A stretch of DNA of 64,000 nucleotides, from the NCBI RefSeq assembly GCF_013340205.1, contig NZ_BJTG01000005.1, forward strand, positions 186,001 through 250,000. Direction: 5' to 3'. The first letter of the stretch is position 1. Every line of letters begins with the position of its first letter. Made by a program: the position numbers and the translations under genes. This DNA comes from Anaeromyxobacter diazotrophicus (GTDB taxonomy: Bacteria; Myxococcota; Myxococcia; Myxococcales; Anaeromyxobacteraceae). Under the pieces are notes generated by a model that did not search any database, was not told the DNA's origin, and saw only the letters and a program-made list of their open reading frames with translations. This document shows positions 1-14,190 of the stretch, piece after piece.

Positions 1-988
1 CCACGCGCACGTGCTGGTCGCCGCGGGGGCCGCCGCCGAGGGTGGGGATGCCCTTGCCGCGCAGCCGGAAGACCTTCCCCGACTGCGTCCCGGCCGGGAT
101 CTTCATCGCCACCGGCCCGTCGAGCGTCGGCACCTGCACCTGCGCCCCCAGCGCCGCCTGCGCGAAGCTGATGGGCATCTCGCAGACGACCTCGGTCTCC
201 TCGCGCCGGAAGATGGCGTGCTCGCGGACCTGCACCACCACGTAGAGGTCGCCCGGCGCGGCGCCCGGCTGCGGCGCCGGCTCGCCCTCGCCGCCGAGCT
301 TGAGGCGCGTGCCGGTGTCCACGCCGGCCGGCACCTTCACCTCGACCTCGGCCTCCTCGCGCGTCATGCCGGCGCCGCCGCACCCCTCGCACTTCTCCAC
401 CAGGATGCGCCCGGCGCCGCTGCAGTGCGGGCAGGTGCGGGCGATGGCGAAGAAGCCCTGCTGCAGCCGCACCTCCCCGGCGCCGCCGCAGGTGGGGCAG
501 GTGCGGGGCTGGGTGCCCGGCTTCGCGCCCGAGCCCTTGCAGACCTCGCAGCGGCGCGGGCGCGGGATGCGGATGCGGGAGGTGGTGCCGAAGGCCGCCT
601 CCTCGAAGCCGATCTCGAGGTGGTAGCGCAGGTCGGCGCCGCGCGGGCGGCCACGGGCGCGGCGGCCGCCGGCCCCGAACATCTCGCCGAAGATGTCCCC
701 GAAGATGTCGTTGATGCTCGCCCCGGCCGCCCCGCCGAAGGGGAAGCCGCCCTCGAACGGGTTCTGGCCGTTGGCGTGGCCGAAGCGGTCGTAGCGGGCG
801 CGCTTCTCGACGTCGGAGAGGACCTCGTACGCCTCCGAGGCCTCCTTGAACCGGTCCTCGGCCTGCTTGTCGCCCGGGTTCTTGTCCGGATGGAACTGGT
901 GGGCGAGCTTGCGGTAGGCGGTCTTCAGCTCCTGCTCGCTCGCCTCGCGGCCGACGCCGAGGACCTCGTAATAATCGCGCTTTTCCAC
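1..988 (-). CDS. dnaJ: Chaperone protein DnaJ (Hsp40), 3' end outside the window
   Basis: DnaJ is the J-domain co-chaperone that delivers unfolded clients to DnaK and stimulates its ATPase. The first 329 codons are present and the C-terminus is cut by the window edge. Visible in order: a J domain starting [11 protein letters not shown] with the HPD motif (HQFHPDK) near residue 30, a Gly/Phe-rich linker (GGFPFGG), and four zinc-binding repeats ([32 protein letters not shown]), so this is a type I DnaJ. Part of the C-terminal client-binding domain follows. The start is a GTG at 988, because the conserved J-domain N-terminus begins exactly there; no strong ribosome binding site is visible. It lies 113 bp downstream of dnaK in the same direction, as the last visible gene of the heat-shock operon. 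Confidence 0.95.
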   Translation of the reverse strand, partial: MEKRDYYEVLGVGREASEQELKTAYRKLAHQFHPDKNPGDKQAEDRFKEASEAYEVLSDVEKRARYDRFGHANGQNPFEGGFPFGGAAGASINDIFGDIFGEMFGAGGRRARGRPRGADLRYHLEIGFEEAAFGTTSRIRIPRPRRCEVCKGSGAKPGTQPRTCPTCGGAGEVRLQQGFFAIARTCPHCSGAGRILVEKCEGCGGAGMTREEAEVEVKVPAGVDTGTRLKLGGEGEPAPQPGAAPGDLYVVVQVREHAIFRREETEVVCEMPISFAQAALGAQVQVPTLDGPVAMKIPAGTQSGKVFRLRGKGIPTLGGGPRGDQHVRV

Positions 989-1101
989 GTCGTTCCGGTA
1001 GGTTGGAGGGCCGGGCGCGCTGGCGCCGGCCGCAATGTAACGCACGGGCGGACGCTGGCAATCCGCCCGGGCGCCCGCGCCCGCGGGAGCGCCCCCGGCC
1101 G

Positions 1102-2922
<1,821 letters not shown>

Positions 2923-2935
2923 GTGTTCCCCACGC

Positions 2936-3628
2936 TCAGGTCCCCTCGGAGGGTGACCCACGCGCCCCCGCGGGCGCCTCGGCCGCGCTCGCCCCGGCCG
3001 AGACGACCACCGCCGCCGGCCGGATGAGCCGGTCGTGCATCGTGTACCCGCGCTGCTGCTCCTCGATCACCTGCCCCGGCGCGACGTCCGCGGTCGCGAC
3101 GGTCATGAGCGCCTCGTGCAGCCGCGGGTCGAACCGCTCGCCCTTGGCCGAGAAGCCCTTCACCCCGAAGCGCGACAGCGCGTCCTCGAACAGCCGCCGC
3201 GTCATCCCGACCCCGCTCGCCACCGGGTCGCCCTCGGGCGCGGCGGAGAGCGCGCGCTCCAGCGCGTCGAGCACCGGGAGGAGCTCCTTCACCAGCCGCT
3301 CGTTCCCGTAGCGCTGGACGTCGTCCTTCTCGCGCGCCGCCCGCTTCTTGTAGTTCTCCAGGTCGGCCGCGGTGCGCAGGAGCCGGTCGTGCTCGTCCTT
3401 GAGCTGCTCGAACACCTTGCGCGCGCGCTCCTGGGAGAGCTCCAGCTCGGCTCGGAGCCGCTCCACCTCGCCCGGCGCGGCGGCCGGCGCCGCCGCGGGC
3501 TCCACCTCCACCTCCAGCTCCGGCGCGAGGGCCGGCGCCGCGCGCCGCTCGACCGCCGCCAGCGCCTCCGCGACGGCATCCGCGGGGATGTCGGCCGAGA
3601 AGGCGCCTTGTTCCTTGCGATCGGGCAT
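2936..3628 (-). CDS. grpE: Nucleotide exchange factor GrpE
   Basis: GrpE releases ADP from DnaK and so resets the chaperone cycle. The protein is 230 aa. The first 70 residues are acidic and Ala/Pro-rich. A long coiled-coil helix follows ([13 protein letters not shown] to about [19 protein letters not shown]), then the compact beta domain with the family signature-like stretch [12 protein letters not shown] and [19 protein letters not shown]. Long N-terminal variation is normal for the family. The start at 3628 (MPDRKEQG) is favoured; the frame is open upstream but that part is not GrpE-like. It lies between hrcA and dnaK, the order common to many heat-shock operons. Confidence 0.95.
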   Translation of the reverse strand: MPDRKEQGAFSADIPADAVAEALAAVERRAAPALAPELEVEVEPAAAPAAAPGEVERLRAELELSQERARKVFEQLKDEHDRLLRTAADLENYKKRAAREKDDVQRYGNERLVKELLPVLDALERALSAAPEGDPVASGVGMTRRLFEDALSRFGVKGFSAKGERFDPRLHEALMTVATADVAPGQVIEEQQRGYTMHDRLIRPAAVVVSAGASAAEAPAGARGSPSEGT

Positions 3629-3751
3629 GGAGTACCGAGGACGGGTGGCCCGCGCGGGCGGGACGGCGTCCTCATTGTGACATACGCTCCGAGCGGGGAA
3701 CAAGCCGCGCAACCCGGCGTCACCGCTCCGGATCCGCTCCGGCGGGGAGGG

Positions 3752-4807
3752 TCAGGGCTCCTCGCCCCCGGAGAGCGCCCGGGAGATCTCGCGCGCGGTG
3801 AGCGCGACGAGCGGGATCACGCGCTCGTACTTCATGCGGGTGGGGCCGATCACCGCCAGCGTCCCGAGCACCTGGTCGCCGCGGCCGTAGGGCGCCGCCA
3901 CCACCGAGACGTCCGGCACGCTCGCGAGCTCGCTCTCGGCCCCGATGAAGATCTGCACCTCGCGGGCGCGGAGCACCTTGTCGAGCACGCGCAGGATGCG
4001 GTCCTTCTCGGCGAAGGCGCGGAGCAGCGCGCGCGCCTTCTGCACGTCGGCGAACTCGGGCGCGTCGAGGAAGCTCTCCTCGCCGTCCACCAGCACCTCG
4101 CCGCCGGCCAGCGAGGCCGCCCCGAAGCTCCGCTCGGCCAGCGCGAGCGCCTTGGCGACGAGGCCCTGCAGGGCGCCCTGGTCCTCGCGCATGTCGGCCA
4201 GGATGCGGTCGCGCAGGGTCGCGAGCGGCCCGTCGCGCAGCTTCTCGTTGAGGTAGTTCGCGGCGCGCTCGAGCTCGCCCGCCGCCGCCGGCGCGTCGAG
4301 CTGCATGAGCTTGTTCGTGACGAGGCCCGCCTCCGACACGAACACCACCAGCACCCGGCTCTCGCGCAGCCGCACGAACTCGACCTGCCGGATCGGGTCG
4401 TCCACCGGCCGCGGGGTCGTCACCACGCCGGCGTGGTGGGTGAGCGAGTGGAGCACCCGCGCCGTCGACTCGAGCAGCGTGTCCACCGCCGCGGGGTCGT
4501 GCGCCACCTTCTCGATCTGCTCGCGCTCGGCGAGCGGCGGCGGGCGGATCTTGAGCAGCGCGTCGACGTAGAGCCGGTAGCCGGCCTGGGTGGGGATGCG
4601 GCCGGAGGAGGCGTGGGGCTTGGTGAGGAAGCCGAGCGCCTCGAGGTCGGCCATCACGTTGCGCACCGTGGCCGGGGAGCAGTCGAGCTCGTGCCGCGCG
4701 AGGAGCGGCTGGCTCGCCACCGGCTCGCCGGTGTGGATGTAGTCCTGCACCAGGACGCGCAGGATCTCGCGCGCTCGCTGGGAGAGGCTCGACGTCTCCG
4801 AGGCCAT
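3752..4807 (-). CDS. hrcA: Heat-inducible transcription repressor HrcA
   Basis: HrcA is the winged-helix repressor that normally binds CIRCE operators and shuts off dnaK and groE operons until heat shock. The protein is 351 aa, the usual family length. The N-terminal winged helix contains [16 protein letters not shown] and [16 protein letters not shown]; the rest is the GAF-like and dimerisation part, including a C-terminal [14 protein letters not shown]. The start is ATG 4807. The TPR lipoprotein gene ends only 7 bp upstream, so hrcA is probably the second gene of the operon rather than the first. No CIRCE palindrome (TTAGCACTC-N9-GAGTGCTAA) is visible upstream of this operon, which leaves its target unclear. 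Confidence 0.95.
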   Translation of the reverse strand: MASETSSLSQRAREILRVLVQDYIHTGEPVASQPLLARHELDCSPATVRNVMADLEALGFLTKPHASSGRIPTQAGYRLYVDALLKIRPPPLAEREQIEKVAHDPAAVDTLLESTARVLHSLTHHAGVVTTPRPVDDPIRQVEFVRLRESRVLVVFVSEAGLVTNKLMQLDAPAAAGELERAANYLNEKLRDGPLATLRDRILADMREDQGALQGLVAKALALAERSFGAASLAGGEVLVDGEESFLDAPEFADVQKARALLRAFAEKDRILRVLDKVLRAREVQIFIGAESELASVPDVSVVAAPYGRGDQVLGTLAVIGPTRMKYERVIPLVALTAREISRALSGGEEP

Positions 4808-4814
4808 CGGCGAC

Positions 4815-5504
4815 CTAGGGCCCCTCGAGGTGCCGCGCCGCCGCCTGGGCGAGCGAGGTGAAGCGGCCGCGGGCGAGCTCGCGCCAGCGCGCCTGGGCGA
4901 GCGCCGCGTCGCCCGACGCCTCGGCCACGAGCGCGTCGAGGTGCTGGCGCGCCTCGGGGTAGAGGAAGACGAGCTCGCGGCGCGCGGCGCCGGAGCGGTC
5001 GGCGTCGAGCGCCGCCTGCAGCGCGGCCGCGGCGGCGATCCGGTCGCCGCGGGCGTCGGCGAGCAGCGCCAGCGCGTAGTGCGGCTCGGGGCGCGCCGGG
5101 TCGACGGCCCGCGCCGAGTCGAGGTGCGCCTGCGCCGCCGGCAGGTAGCCGTCGAGCGCGTAGAGCTCGGCCAGGTTCACGAGCGAGGCCTGCTGCTCGC
5201 GGGCTCCGCCGCGGGCGAGCGCCTCCTCGAACAGCTGCCGGGCGGCGTCGAACCGCTCCTGGGCGGCGTAGGTGACGGCGAGGTCGTTGAGCGCGCCGGG
5301 CGCCTCCGGGTCGCGCGCCAGCGAGGCCTCGAGCGCAGCCCGCGCCTCCTGCAGCCGGCCGCTCCGCAGCGCGGCGGAGGCGGAGGGGACCGCCACCGCC
5401 GCGGCGAGCGGCGTGCCCGCCGACGGGGGCGCGGGCGCGTCGAGCGCTCCGCCGCAGGCGGCCAAGACGAGGCCCAGGGCCGGGATGAGGCGCGCGGCGC
5501 GCAT
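4815..5504 (-). CDS. TPR-containing lipoprotein upstream of hrcA
   Basis: Predicted lipoprotein of 229 aa. The N-terminus is a lipoprotein signal with lipobox LAAC (Cys17). From about residue 45 there are helical pairs of the tetratricopeptide type ([22 protein letters not shown], then [22 protein letters not shown] and similar), a protein-interaction scaffold. No catalytic motif is visible. It is the first gene of the unit that continues into hrcA-grpE-dnaK-dnaJ, separated from hrcA by 7 bp, so it may be heat-shock co-expressed; a role in envelope quality control would be inference only. The start ATG 5504 fits the signal peptide, although no clear ribosome binding site precedes it. Confidence 0.8.
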   Translation of the reverse strand: MRAARLIPALGLVLAACGGALDAPAPPSAGTPLAAAVAVPSASAALRSGRLQEARAALEASLARDPEAPGALNDLAVTYAAQERFDAARQLFEEALARGGAREQQASLVNLAELYALDGYLPAAQAHLDSARAVDPARPEPHYALALLADARGDRIAAAAALQAALDADRSGAARRELVFLYPEARQHLDALVAEASGDAALAQARWRELARGRFTSLAQAAARHLEGP

Positions 5505-5566
5505 GCGGGGGGAGGCTGCTCCTCTCGCGGGCCCGGCCCGTCCGAGCCAGGCGCCGCCTTGCGTTG

Positions 5567-5595
5567 AGTCTAGCGACCGCTCTCCAGCCGATCAA
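5567..5595 (-). promoter_or_regulatory. Predicted promoter of the lipoprotein-hrcA-grpE-dnaK-dnaJ operon
   Basis: On the minus strand a -35 box TTGATC (5595-5590) and a -10 box TAGACT (5572-5567) are separated by exactly 17 bp. Transcription would start near 5560, giving a leader of about 55 nt. The pattern is sigma-70-like. The rest of 5505-5885, between the divergent lipoprotein and mfd genes, holds no gene; a TAGAAT at 5741-5746 on the plus strand could be the mfd -10 but has no good -35. Confidence 0.55.
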
Positions 5596-5885
5596 GAAAG
5601 GGGGATGTCCGCGCACCACCGGGGCGGTGCTGCGGCGCGGTGCGGAATCCCCCGCCGGGTCGCCCGCGGTGCGACGGCACCGCCTGGCCCCACCCGGGAC
5701 GGCGCCGGGGAGGGGGCGGGCGCGCTCCGCGCCCGGGCGTTAGAATGTGAGAGGCACCCGGACGCGGCGTGGATCGGCGCGGGCGCATCCTCGAAGTCCC
5801 ACCGGACCTCGGCGACGCGGGCGCGGCGAAGGACGGCTCGCGACCGGGTGCTTTTTCGCGGCCGCCCGCCGGAACCTCACCTAAG

Positions 5886-9707
<3,822 letters not shown>

Positions 9708-9892
9708 CGCCGGGCCGGGGCGCGGAGCGCGGGCTCATGCCCGCCGCGGCCGCGCGCTTAGTTGATCCCTTGACCGGACTGTGCTTTTTGTTGCCGGCCC
9801 CGCCCCACCCGGGCCGGCCGCCGGAACAAGCCGGCCGGACCGCGCGTTTCAGGGGGTCGCCACTTCCTCACCCACCACAGGAGCATCGACCC

Positions 9893-10945
9893 ATGTTCCG
9901 TAGAGCCTCTCTCGTCCTCGCGCTCGCGGCTGCGCTGGCCTGCTCGAAGGGCCCCGCCAAGAAGGGCCCGGTCGTCGCCTCGGGCGGCGGCGTCACCATC
10001 ACCGCCGACGAGCTCAAGGCCCGCCTCGACGAGCAGTCGCCGATGATCCGCGCCAGCTTCCAGAGCGCCGACCGGAAGAAGCAGTTCCTCGACAACATGA
10101 TCCGGTTCGAGCTGCTGGCGAAGGCGGCCGAGAAGGAGGGCCTCGCGAACGACCCGGACGTCCAGTTCACGCTGAAGAAGGTGATGGTGTCGAAGTACTA
10201 CCAGCGCTTCTTCCAGCAGGACCCGGGCGCCGCCAAGGGCGTGCCCGACGCCGAGGTGCAGAAGTACTACGACGAGCACCCCGACGAGTATCACCGCCCG
10301 GCGCGCGTCCACCTGGCGCACGTGTTCTTCAAGGCCGAGCCGGGCAGCCCGGAGCGCGCCAAGAAGGCGGCCGAGGCGAAGAAGCTCCTCGCCAAGGTCC
10401 TCGTCGACGAGAAGAAGAACCCGACGGCGCTCTCGACCGCCGCGCGCGAGGCCTCCGAGGACGAGGCGACGAAGCAGGTGGGCGGCGACCTCGCCCTCAA
10501 GACCGAGGCCGAGCTCACGCAGGCCTACGGCAAGGCGTTCGCCGACGCGGCGCTCAAGCTGAAGGACAACGAGACCTCGCCGGTGGTGGTGGAGGGCGCG
10601 CACGGCCTGCACCTCGTCCGCGCGCTGGGCCGCCAGCCGGAGATGAACCGCACCTTCGAGGAGGTGAAGCCCCAGATCGCGGCCCGCCTCTCGAGCCAGA
10701 AGAAGACCAAGGACTTCGACGAGTTCGTGAAGAAGCTGCGCGAGGACGCCCACATCCAGGTGAACGACCAGGAGCTCGAGAAGGTCGCCGTCGCGGCCGC
10801 CCCCGCGGGCGGCGCCATGGGCGGGATGATGGGCGGCGCGATGATGGGCGGCCCCATGGGCGGCGCGCCGCACGGCGCGATGCCCCAGCGCCCGGGCGCG
10901 GCCACCGCGACCCCGGCGCCCGCCGCGCCGGCGCCGGCCCGGTAG
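9893..10945 (+). CDS. Parvulin-type peptidyl-prolyl isomerase lipoprotein with Met/Gly-rich tail
   Basis: Predicted periplasmic, lipid-anchored prolyl isomerase or chaperone of the PpiC/SurA family, 350 aa. The signal ends in a lipobox (LACS, Cys17). A SurA-like N-terminal helical region follows (ITADELKARLDEQ to KYYQRFFQ), then a parvulin domain from about residue 130 (RVHLAHVFFKA, QVGGDLALK, HGLHLVRALGR). After residue 300 there is a low-complexity tail with MGGMMGGAMMGG, then Ala/Pro repeats. The start ATG 9893 is preceded by AGGAG at good spacing. It is the first of three consecutive genes of the same superfamily, an arrangement that suggests duplication and shared work on outer-membrane proteins. 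Confidence 0.85.
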   Translation: MFRRASLVLALAAALACSKGPAKKGPVVASGGGVTITADELKARLDEQSPMIRASFQSADRKKQFLDNMIRFELLAKAAEKEGLANDPDVQFTLKKVMVSKYYQRFFQQDPGAAKGVPDAEVQKYYDEHPDEYHRPARVHLAHVFFKAEPGSPERAKKAAEAKKLLAKVLVDEKKNPTALSTAAREASEDEATKQVGGDLALKTEAELTQAYGKAFADAALKLKDNETSPVVVEGAHGLHLVRALGRQPEMNRTFEEVKPQIAARLSSQKKTKDFDEFVKKLREDAHIQVNDQELEKVAVAAAPAGGAMGGMMGGAMMGGPMGGAPHGAMPQRPGAATATPAPAAPAPAR

Positions 10946-10969
10946 GCGCGCGACGCCCGGAGGAGCGCG

Positions 10970-11920
10970 TTGCGCCCCGCAGCCCTCACCCTCGCCGCCC
11001 TCGCCGCAGCCGGCCTCGCCGCCGGCTGCGGACGCGGGGGCGACCGCTCCGCCGCCGCCGGTCCGAAGCCGGTGGCGACGGTGGACGGCGAGCCCATCTC
11101 GGCCGAGGCGCTGCGCCGGGAGCTCGACCACGCCCGCGCCCAGGGCGGCGAGGGCGGCTCGCCCGACGGCGTGCTGCGCCGGCGGCTGCTCGACGACGCG
11201 ATCGACCGCGCGCTCCTCCTGCAGGAGGCGAAGGCGCGCTCGATCGCGATCGGACAGGACCAGGTCGAGCGGGCGCTCCTGCGCGTGCGCAGCGAGTACA
11301 CCGGCTCGCACTTCGACGACCTGCTCGCCGAGGAGCGCACGAGCGAGGCCGAGCTCAAGGCGAAGCTGCGCGACCAGCTCACGGTGGAGCGGCTCTTCGC
11401 CGAGCAGGTCTTCCCGAAGGCGCAGGTGGACCCGGCGGAGGTCGCCCGCTACTACGCCGAGCACCCGCAGGAGTTCGAGCAGCCGCAGCAGGTGCGCGCC
11501 TCGCAGATCGTCGTCCGCACCCGCGAGGAGGCGCAGAAGCTCCGGGACGAGGTGCGCCGGCGCCCGCAGAGCTTCGCCGAGGTGGCGCGCCGCGCCTCGA
11601 TGGGCCCGGAGGCGAAGGAGGGCGGCGACCTGGGCTGGTTCGGCAAGGCCTCGGGCATGCCCGAGGTCTTCGACACCTGCTTCGCCCTGCCGCTGCAGGC
11701 GGTCTCGCAGGTGACGCCGTCGCCGTACGGCTTCCACCTGTTCAAGGTCACCGCGCGCCGCCCGGCGCAGCGGCGCCCGCTCGACGAGGTGCGGCCGGCC
11801 ATCCAGGAGCGGCTGGTGCGCGAGAAGCGCGCCCGCGCCCAGGAGGAGTACCTGGCCGCGCTGCGCGCCCGGGCGAAGATCCACGTCGACGAGCAGGCGC
11901 TGGGCGCGGTCGCGCCCTGA
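10970..11920 (+). CDS. Parvulin-type peptidyl-prolyl isomerase lipoprotein
   Basis: Second of three neighbouring SurA/PpiC-family genes, 316 aa. The signal peptide ends with lipobox AAGC (Cys20), predicting a lipid anchor. The N-terminal helical chaperone part contains VATVDGEPISAEALRRELD and LLDDAIDRALLLQEA; the parvulin domain spans about 170-270 with QVRASQIVVRTREEA, GGDLGWFGK and YGFHLFKV. The start is TTG at 10970, chosen because GGAGGAG lies 5 bp upstream and the signal peptide begins there. It lies 24 bp after the previous gene, so the two are probably cotranscribed. Likely role: folding of exported proteins. Confidence 0.85.
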   Translation: MRPAALTLAALAAAGLAAGCGRGGDRSAAAGPKPVATVDGEPISAEALRRELDHARAQGGEGGSPDGVLRRRLLDDAIDRALLLQEAKARSIAIGQDQVERALLRVRSEYTGSHFDDLLAEERTSEAELKAKLRDQLTVERLFAEQVFPKAQVDPAEVARYYAEHPQEFEQPQQVRASQIVVRTREEAQKLRDEVRRRPQSFAEVARRASMGPEAKEGGDLGWFGKASGMPEVFDTCFALPLQAVSQVTPSPYGFHLFKVTARRPAQRRPLDEVRPAIQERLVREKRARAQEEYLAALRARAKIHVDEQALGAVAP

Positions 11921-11936
11921 GCCGCCGACCTGCGCG

Positions 11937-11966
11937 CTGACGGCGCGGGCCCGCTCCGCGTACAAT
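11937..11966 (+). promoter_or_regulatory. Predicted promoter of surA (leaderless)
   Basis: CTGACG (11937-11942) and TACAAT (11961-11966) are separated by 18 bp. The first base of the -10 is 13 nt before the ATG at 11974, so transcription would start at or next to the start codon. There is no Shine-Dalgarno sequence, which fits a leaderless transcript. Confidence 0.5.
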
Positions 11967-11973
11967 GCGCCTC

Positions 11974-12984
11974 ATGATCCTCGCCCTCCTCCTCGCCGCG
12001 GCGGCGCCCGCGCCGGCCGCCGCCCCGCCGCCCGCGGCCGCGCCCGCGGCGCCGGCCGCGCCCGGCGTCGTCCTCGACCGCGTGGCCGCGGTGGTGAACG
12101 GCGACGTCATCACGCTGGGCGAGCTGGAGGAGCGGGCGGGCGCAGACCTGCGCCGCGCCGACGCCGAGCCGGCCGGCCCGGCCCGCGAGCGCGCCCGGGC
12201 GCGCGTCCTGCAGCAGGCCTTCGACAACCTGCTGGCCGAGAAGCTCTTCGGGGCCCAGGTGGCCGCGCTGGGCGTCGAGGTCAGCGAGGCCGAGGTGGAT
12301 CAGGTCATCGACGACGTGAAGAAGCGCAACCACCTCGACGACGCCCGCCTGGAGGAGGCGCTCGCCACCCAGGGGATGGACCGCGCCGCCTACCGCAAGG
12401 CGGTGAAGCGCGACCTCGAGTCGATGCGGATCATCCAGCTCAAGATCAAGAACAAGGTGAAGGTCTCGGACGAGGACGTGCAGAACTACTGGCAGACGCA
12501 CCCCCAGGAGTTCCGCTCCGACGAGGAGGTCCGCGTCCGCCACATCTTCCTCGCCCTGCCCGAGGGCGCCGGGCCGGCCGAGGTGGCGCGGGTGCGCGAG
12601 CGGGCGGAGAAGCTCGTGGCGCGGCTGCGGCGCGGCGAGGAGTTCGGGCTCCTGGCGCGGCAGGCCTCCGAGGGGCCGAGCGCGAGCGAGGGCGGCGAGC
12701 TCGGCTGGCTGCGCCGCGGCACGGTCCAGCCGGAGGTGGAGAAGGCCGCCTTCGGGATGCAGCAGGGCCAGATCTCCGACCCGGTGCGGACGCGCAGCGG
12801 CTACCAGATCCTCCAGGTCGAGGAGCGGCGCGGCGGCGGCCCGCGGCCGCTGGCCGAGGTGAAGGAGGAGATCCGGGACCGGCTCATGAACGAGCAGGCC
12901 GATCGCTACCGGAGCCAGTTCATCGCCGAGCTCAAGAAGGACGCGGTGCTCGACATCAAGCTGCCGGAGCTGAAGGCGGATTGA
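11974..12984 (+). CDS. surA: Periplasmic chaperone SurA (parvulin family)
   Basis: Periplasmic chaperone and prolyl isomerase for outer-membrane protein assembly. 336 aa from ATG 11974 (an in-frame ATG also lies at 11965). The signal peptide is followed by an Ala/Pro-rich stretch, then the SurA N-terminal domain (VVLDRVAAVVNGDVITLGEL, LQQAFDNLLAEKLF) and one parvulin domain (VRVRHIFLALPEG, ASEGGELGWLRRG, SGYQILQVEERR). E. coli SurA has two parvulin domains; only one is present here, as in many other bacteria. Unlike its two upstream neighbours it shows no lipobox, so it is probably soluble. The start at 11974 is chosen because a TACAAT -10 box would place the transcript start there. Confidence 0.88.
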   Translation: MILALLLAAAAPAPAAAPPPAAAPAAPAAPGVVLDRVAAVVNGDVITLGELEERAGADLRRADAEPAGPARERARARVLQQAFDNLLAEKLFGAQVAALGVEVSEAEVDQVIDDVKKRNHLDDARLEEALATQGMDRAAYRKAVKRDLESMRIIQLKIKNKVKVSDEDVQNYWQTHPQEFRSDEEVRVRHIFLALPEGAGPAEVARVRERAEKLVARLRRGEEFGLLARQASEGPSASEGGELGWLRRGTVQPEVEKAAFGMQQGQISDPVRTRSGYQILQVEERRGGGPRPLAEVKEEIRDRLMNEQADRYRSQFIAELKKDAVLDIKLPELKAD

Positions 12985-12989
12985 TCGAT

Positions 12990-13049
12990 CGGGGGCTGCG
13001 CCCCCGCCCCGCCGGCAAAGCCGTCGGGGCCCCACCCCAGCTCGGCGGG
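12990..13049. repeat. Two adjacent GC-rich hairpins between surA and pdxA
   Basis: GGGGGCTGCGCCCCC (12990-13004) is a tight stem-loop just after the surA stop. It is followed by a second inverted repeat around GCCCCGCCGGC and GCCGTCGGGGC. There is no T-tract, so a classical terminator is not proven; it could slow or end surA transcription. The rest of 13050-13136 is low-complexity GC-rich DNA with no gene. Confidence 0.4.
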
Positions 13050-13122
13050 GCCCTTCGCGCTTCGCGCCGGCCTCCGCCGGCTCGCGAAGCGCCTCCCGCC
13101 GCGCGGCCCGACGGGCGCGTGC

Positions 13123-13128
13123 TACGCT
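13123..13128 (+). promoter_or_regulatory. Possible -10 box of pdxA (leaderless)
   Basis: TACGCT lies 14 nt (first base) before the pdxA ATG, in the context GTGCTACGCTCCG that also occurs before the tRNA-Gln gene. No clear -35 is visible and there is no ribosome binding site, so a leaderless transcript is possible. Confidence 0.35.
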
Positions 13129-13136
13129 CCGCCGCC

Positions 13137-14183
13137 ATGGCCATCCGCATCGCGATCAGCATGGGCGATCCCTCCGGCATCGGCGCGGAGGTGACCGCGC
13201 GCGCGCTGGCGCGCCTGCGCGGCGCGCTCGTGCCGTACGTCTACGGCGACGCCGCCGTGTTCGCGGCGGCGGCCCGGCGCGCCCGGCTGGCGCTGCCCAC
13301 CGTGGCGCTGGGCGAGGCGCTCCCGGCCGGCGGCGCGCTCGTCGAGGTGACCCGGCTCGCCCGCGCCGCGGCGCTCCCCGGGAAGCCGGCCCGCGCCGGC
13401 GGCCCGGCCCAGCTCGCCTACTTCGAGGCCGCCTACCAGGCGGTGGCGAGCGGCGCGGCCGACGCGCTCTGCACCGCGCCGGTCTCGAAGGCGCAGGTCC
13501 AGCTCGCCGACCGCCACTTCGTCGGCCACACCGAGTGGCTCGAGGCGCGCACCGGCGCCCCGCGCTCGGTGATGATGCTGGCCGGGCGCCGGCTGCGCGT
13601 GGCGCTCGTCACGAACCACCTGCAGCTCGCCCGGGTGCCGCGCGCGGTGAGCGCGGGGGGCCTCCTGCAGACGCTCACCGTGACCGCGGCGGCCATGCGC
13701 GGCGACTTCGGGATCGCGAAGCCGCGCCTCGCCGTCTGCGCCATGAACCCGCACGCCGGCGAGGGCGGGGCCTTCGGGGACGAGGAGCGGCGGCTGGTGG
13801 CGCCGGCGCTCGCCCGCGCCCGGCGCCTCGGCCTCGACGCGAGCGGCCCGTACCCCGCCGACAGCGTCTTCGGGCGGGCGGCGGCGGGCGAGTTCGACGC
13901 GGTGATCGCGCTCTACCACGACCAGGGGCTCATCCCGGTGAAGCTGCTCGACGCCGTGCTCTCGGACGCGGCGGTGAACGTGACGCTCGGGCTCCCCATC
14001 GTCCGCACCAGCCCGGATCACGGCGTCGCCTACGACCTCGCCGGGAAGTGGAAGGCGAGCGAGAAGAGCATGATGGCCGCGCTGGCGCTGGCGGCCCAGC
14101 TCGCGGCGCGGCGGCGGCGGGCGAGGCGGCACGCCGCCGCGACGGCACGCGCGGGAGGGTCAGCGGCGGGGCGGGGCCGGTAG
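13137..14183 (+). CDS. pdxA: 4-hydroxythreonine-4-phosphate dehydrogenase PdxA
   Basis: Cytoplasmic NAD-dependent enzyme of vitamin B6 (pyridoxal phosphate) synthesis, acting on 4-phosphohydroxy-L-threonine. 348 aa, a normal length. The N-terminus IRIAISMGDPSGIGAE is the family hallmark. The metal-binding histidines are visible in FVGHTEWLE, MNPHAGEGG and YHDQGLIPVK, followed by RTSPDHGVAYDLAG. The last 30 residues are Arg/Ala-rich and look like a non-conserved tail. Start ATG 13137 is chosen because the frame upstream (to 12981) is not PdxA-like. It faces ychF, which ends 7 bp beyond its stop on the other strand, so the two genes converge tightly. Confidence 0.95.
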   Translation: MAIRIAISMGDPSGIGAEVTARALARLRGALVPYVYGDAAVFAAAARRARLALPTVALGEALPAGGALVEVTRLARAAALPGKPARAGGPAQLAYFEAAYQAVASGAADALCTAPVSKAQVQLADRHFVGHTEWLEARTGAPRSVMMLAGRRLRVALVTNHLQLARVPRAVSAGGLLQTLTVTAAAMRGDFGIAKPRLAVCAMNPHAGEGGAFGDEERRLVAPALARARRLGLDASGPYPADSVFGRAAAGEFDAVIALYHDQGLIPVKLLDAVLSDAAVNVTLGLPIVRTSPDHGVAYDLAGKWKASEKSMMAALALAAQLAARRRRARRHAAATARAGGSAAGRGR

Positions 14184-14190
14184 CCCCCGT

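Noticed and set aside
4808-5885. CIRCE operator
   Set aside because: I looked for TTAGCACTC and GAGTGCTAA around the hrcA operon and found neither; TTAGAATGTGAG near 5741 is not a CIRCE half-site.
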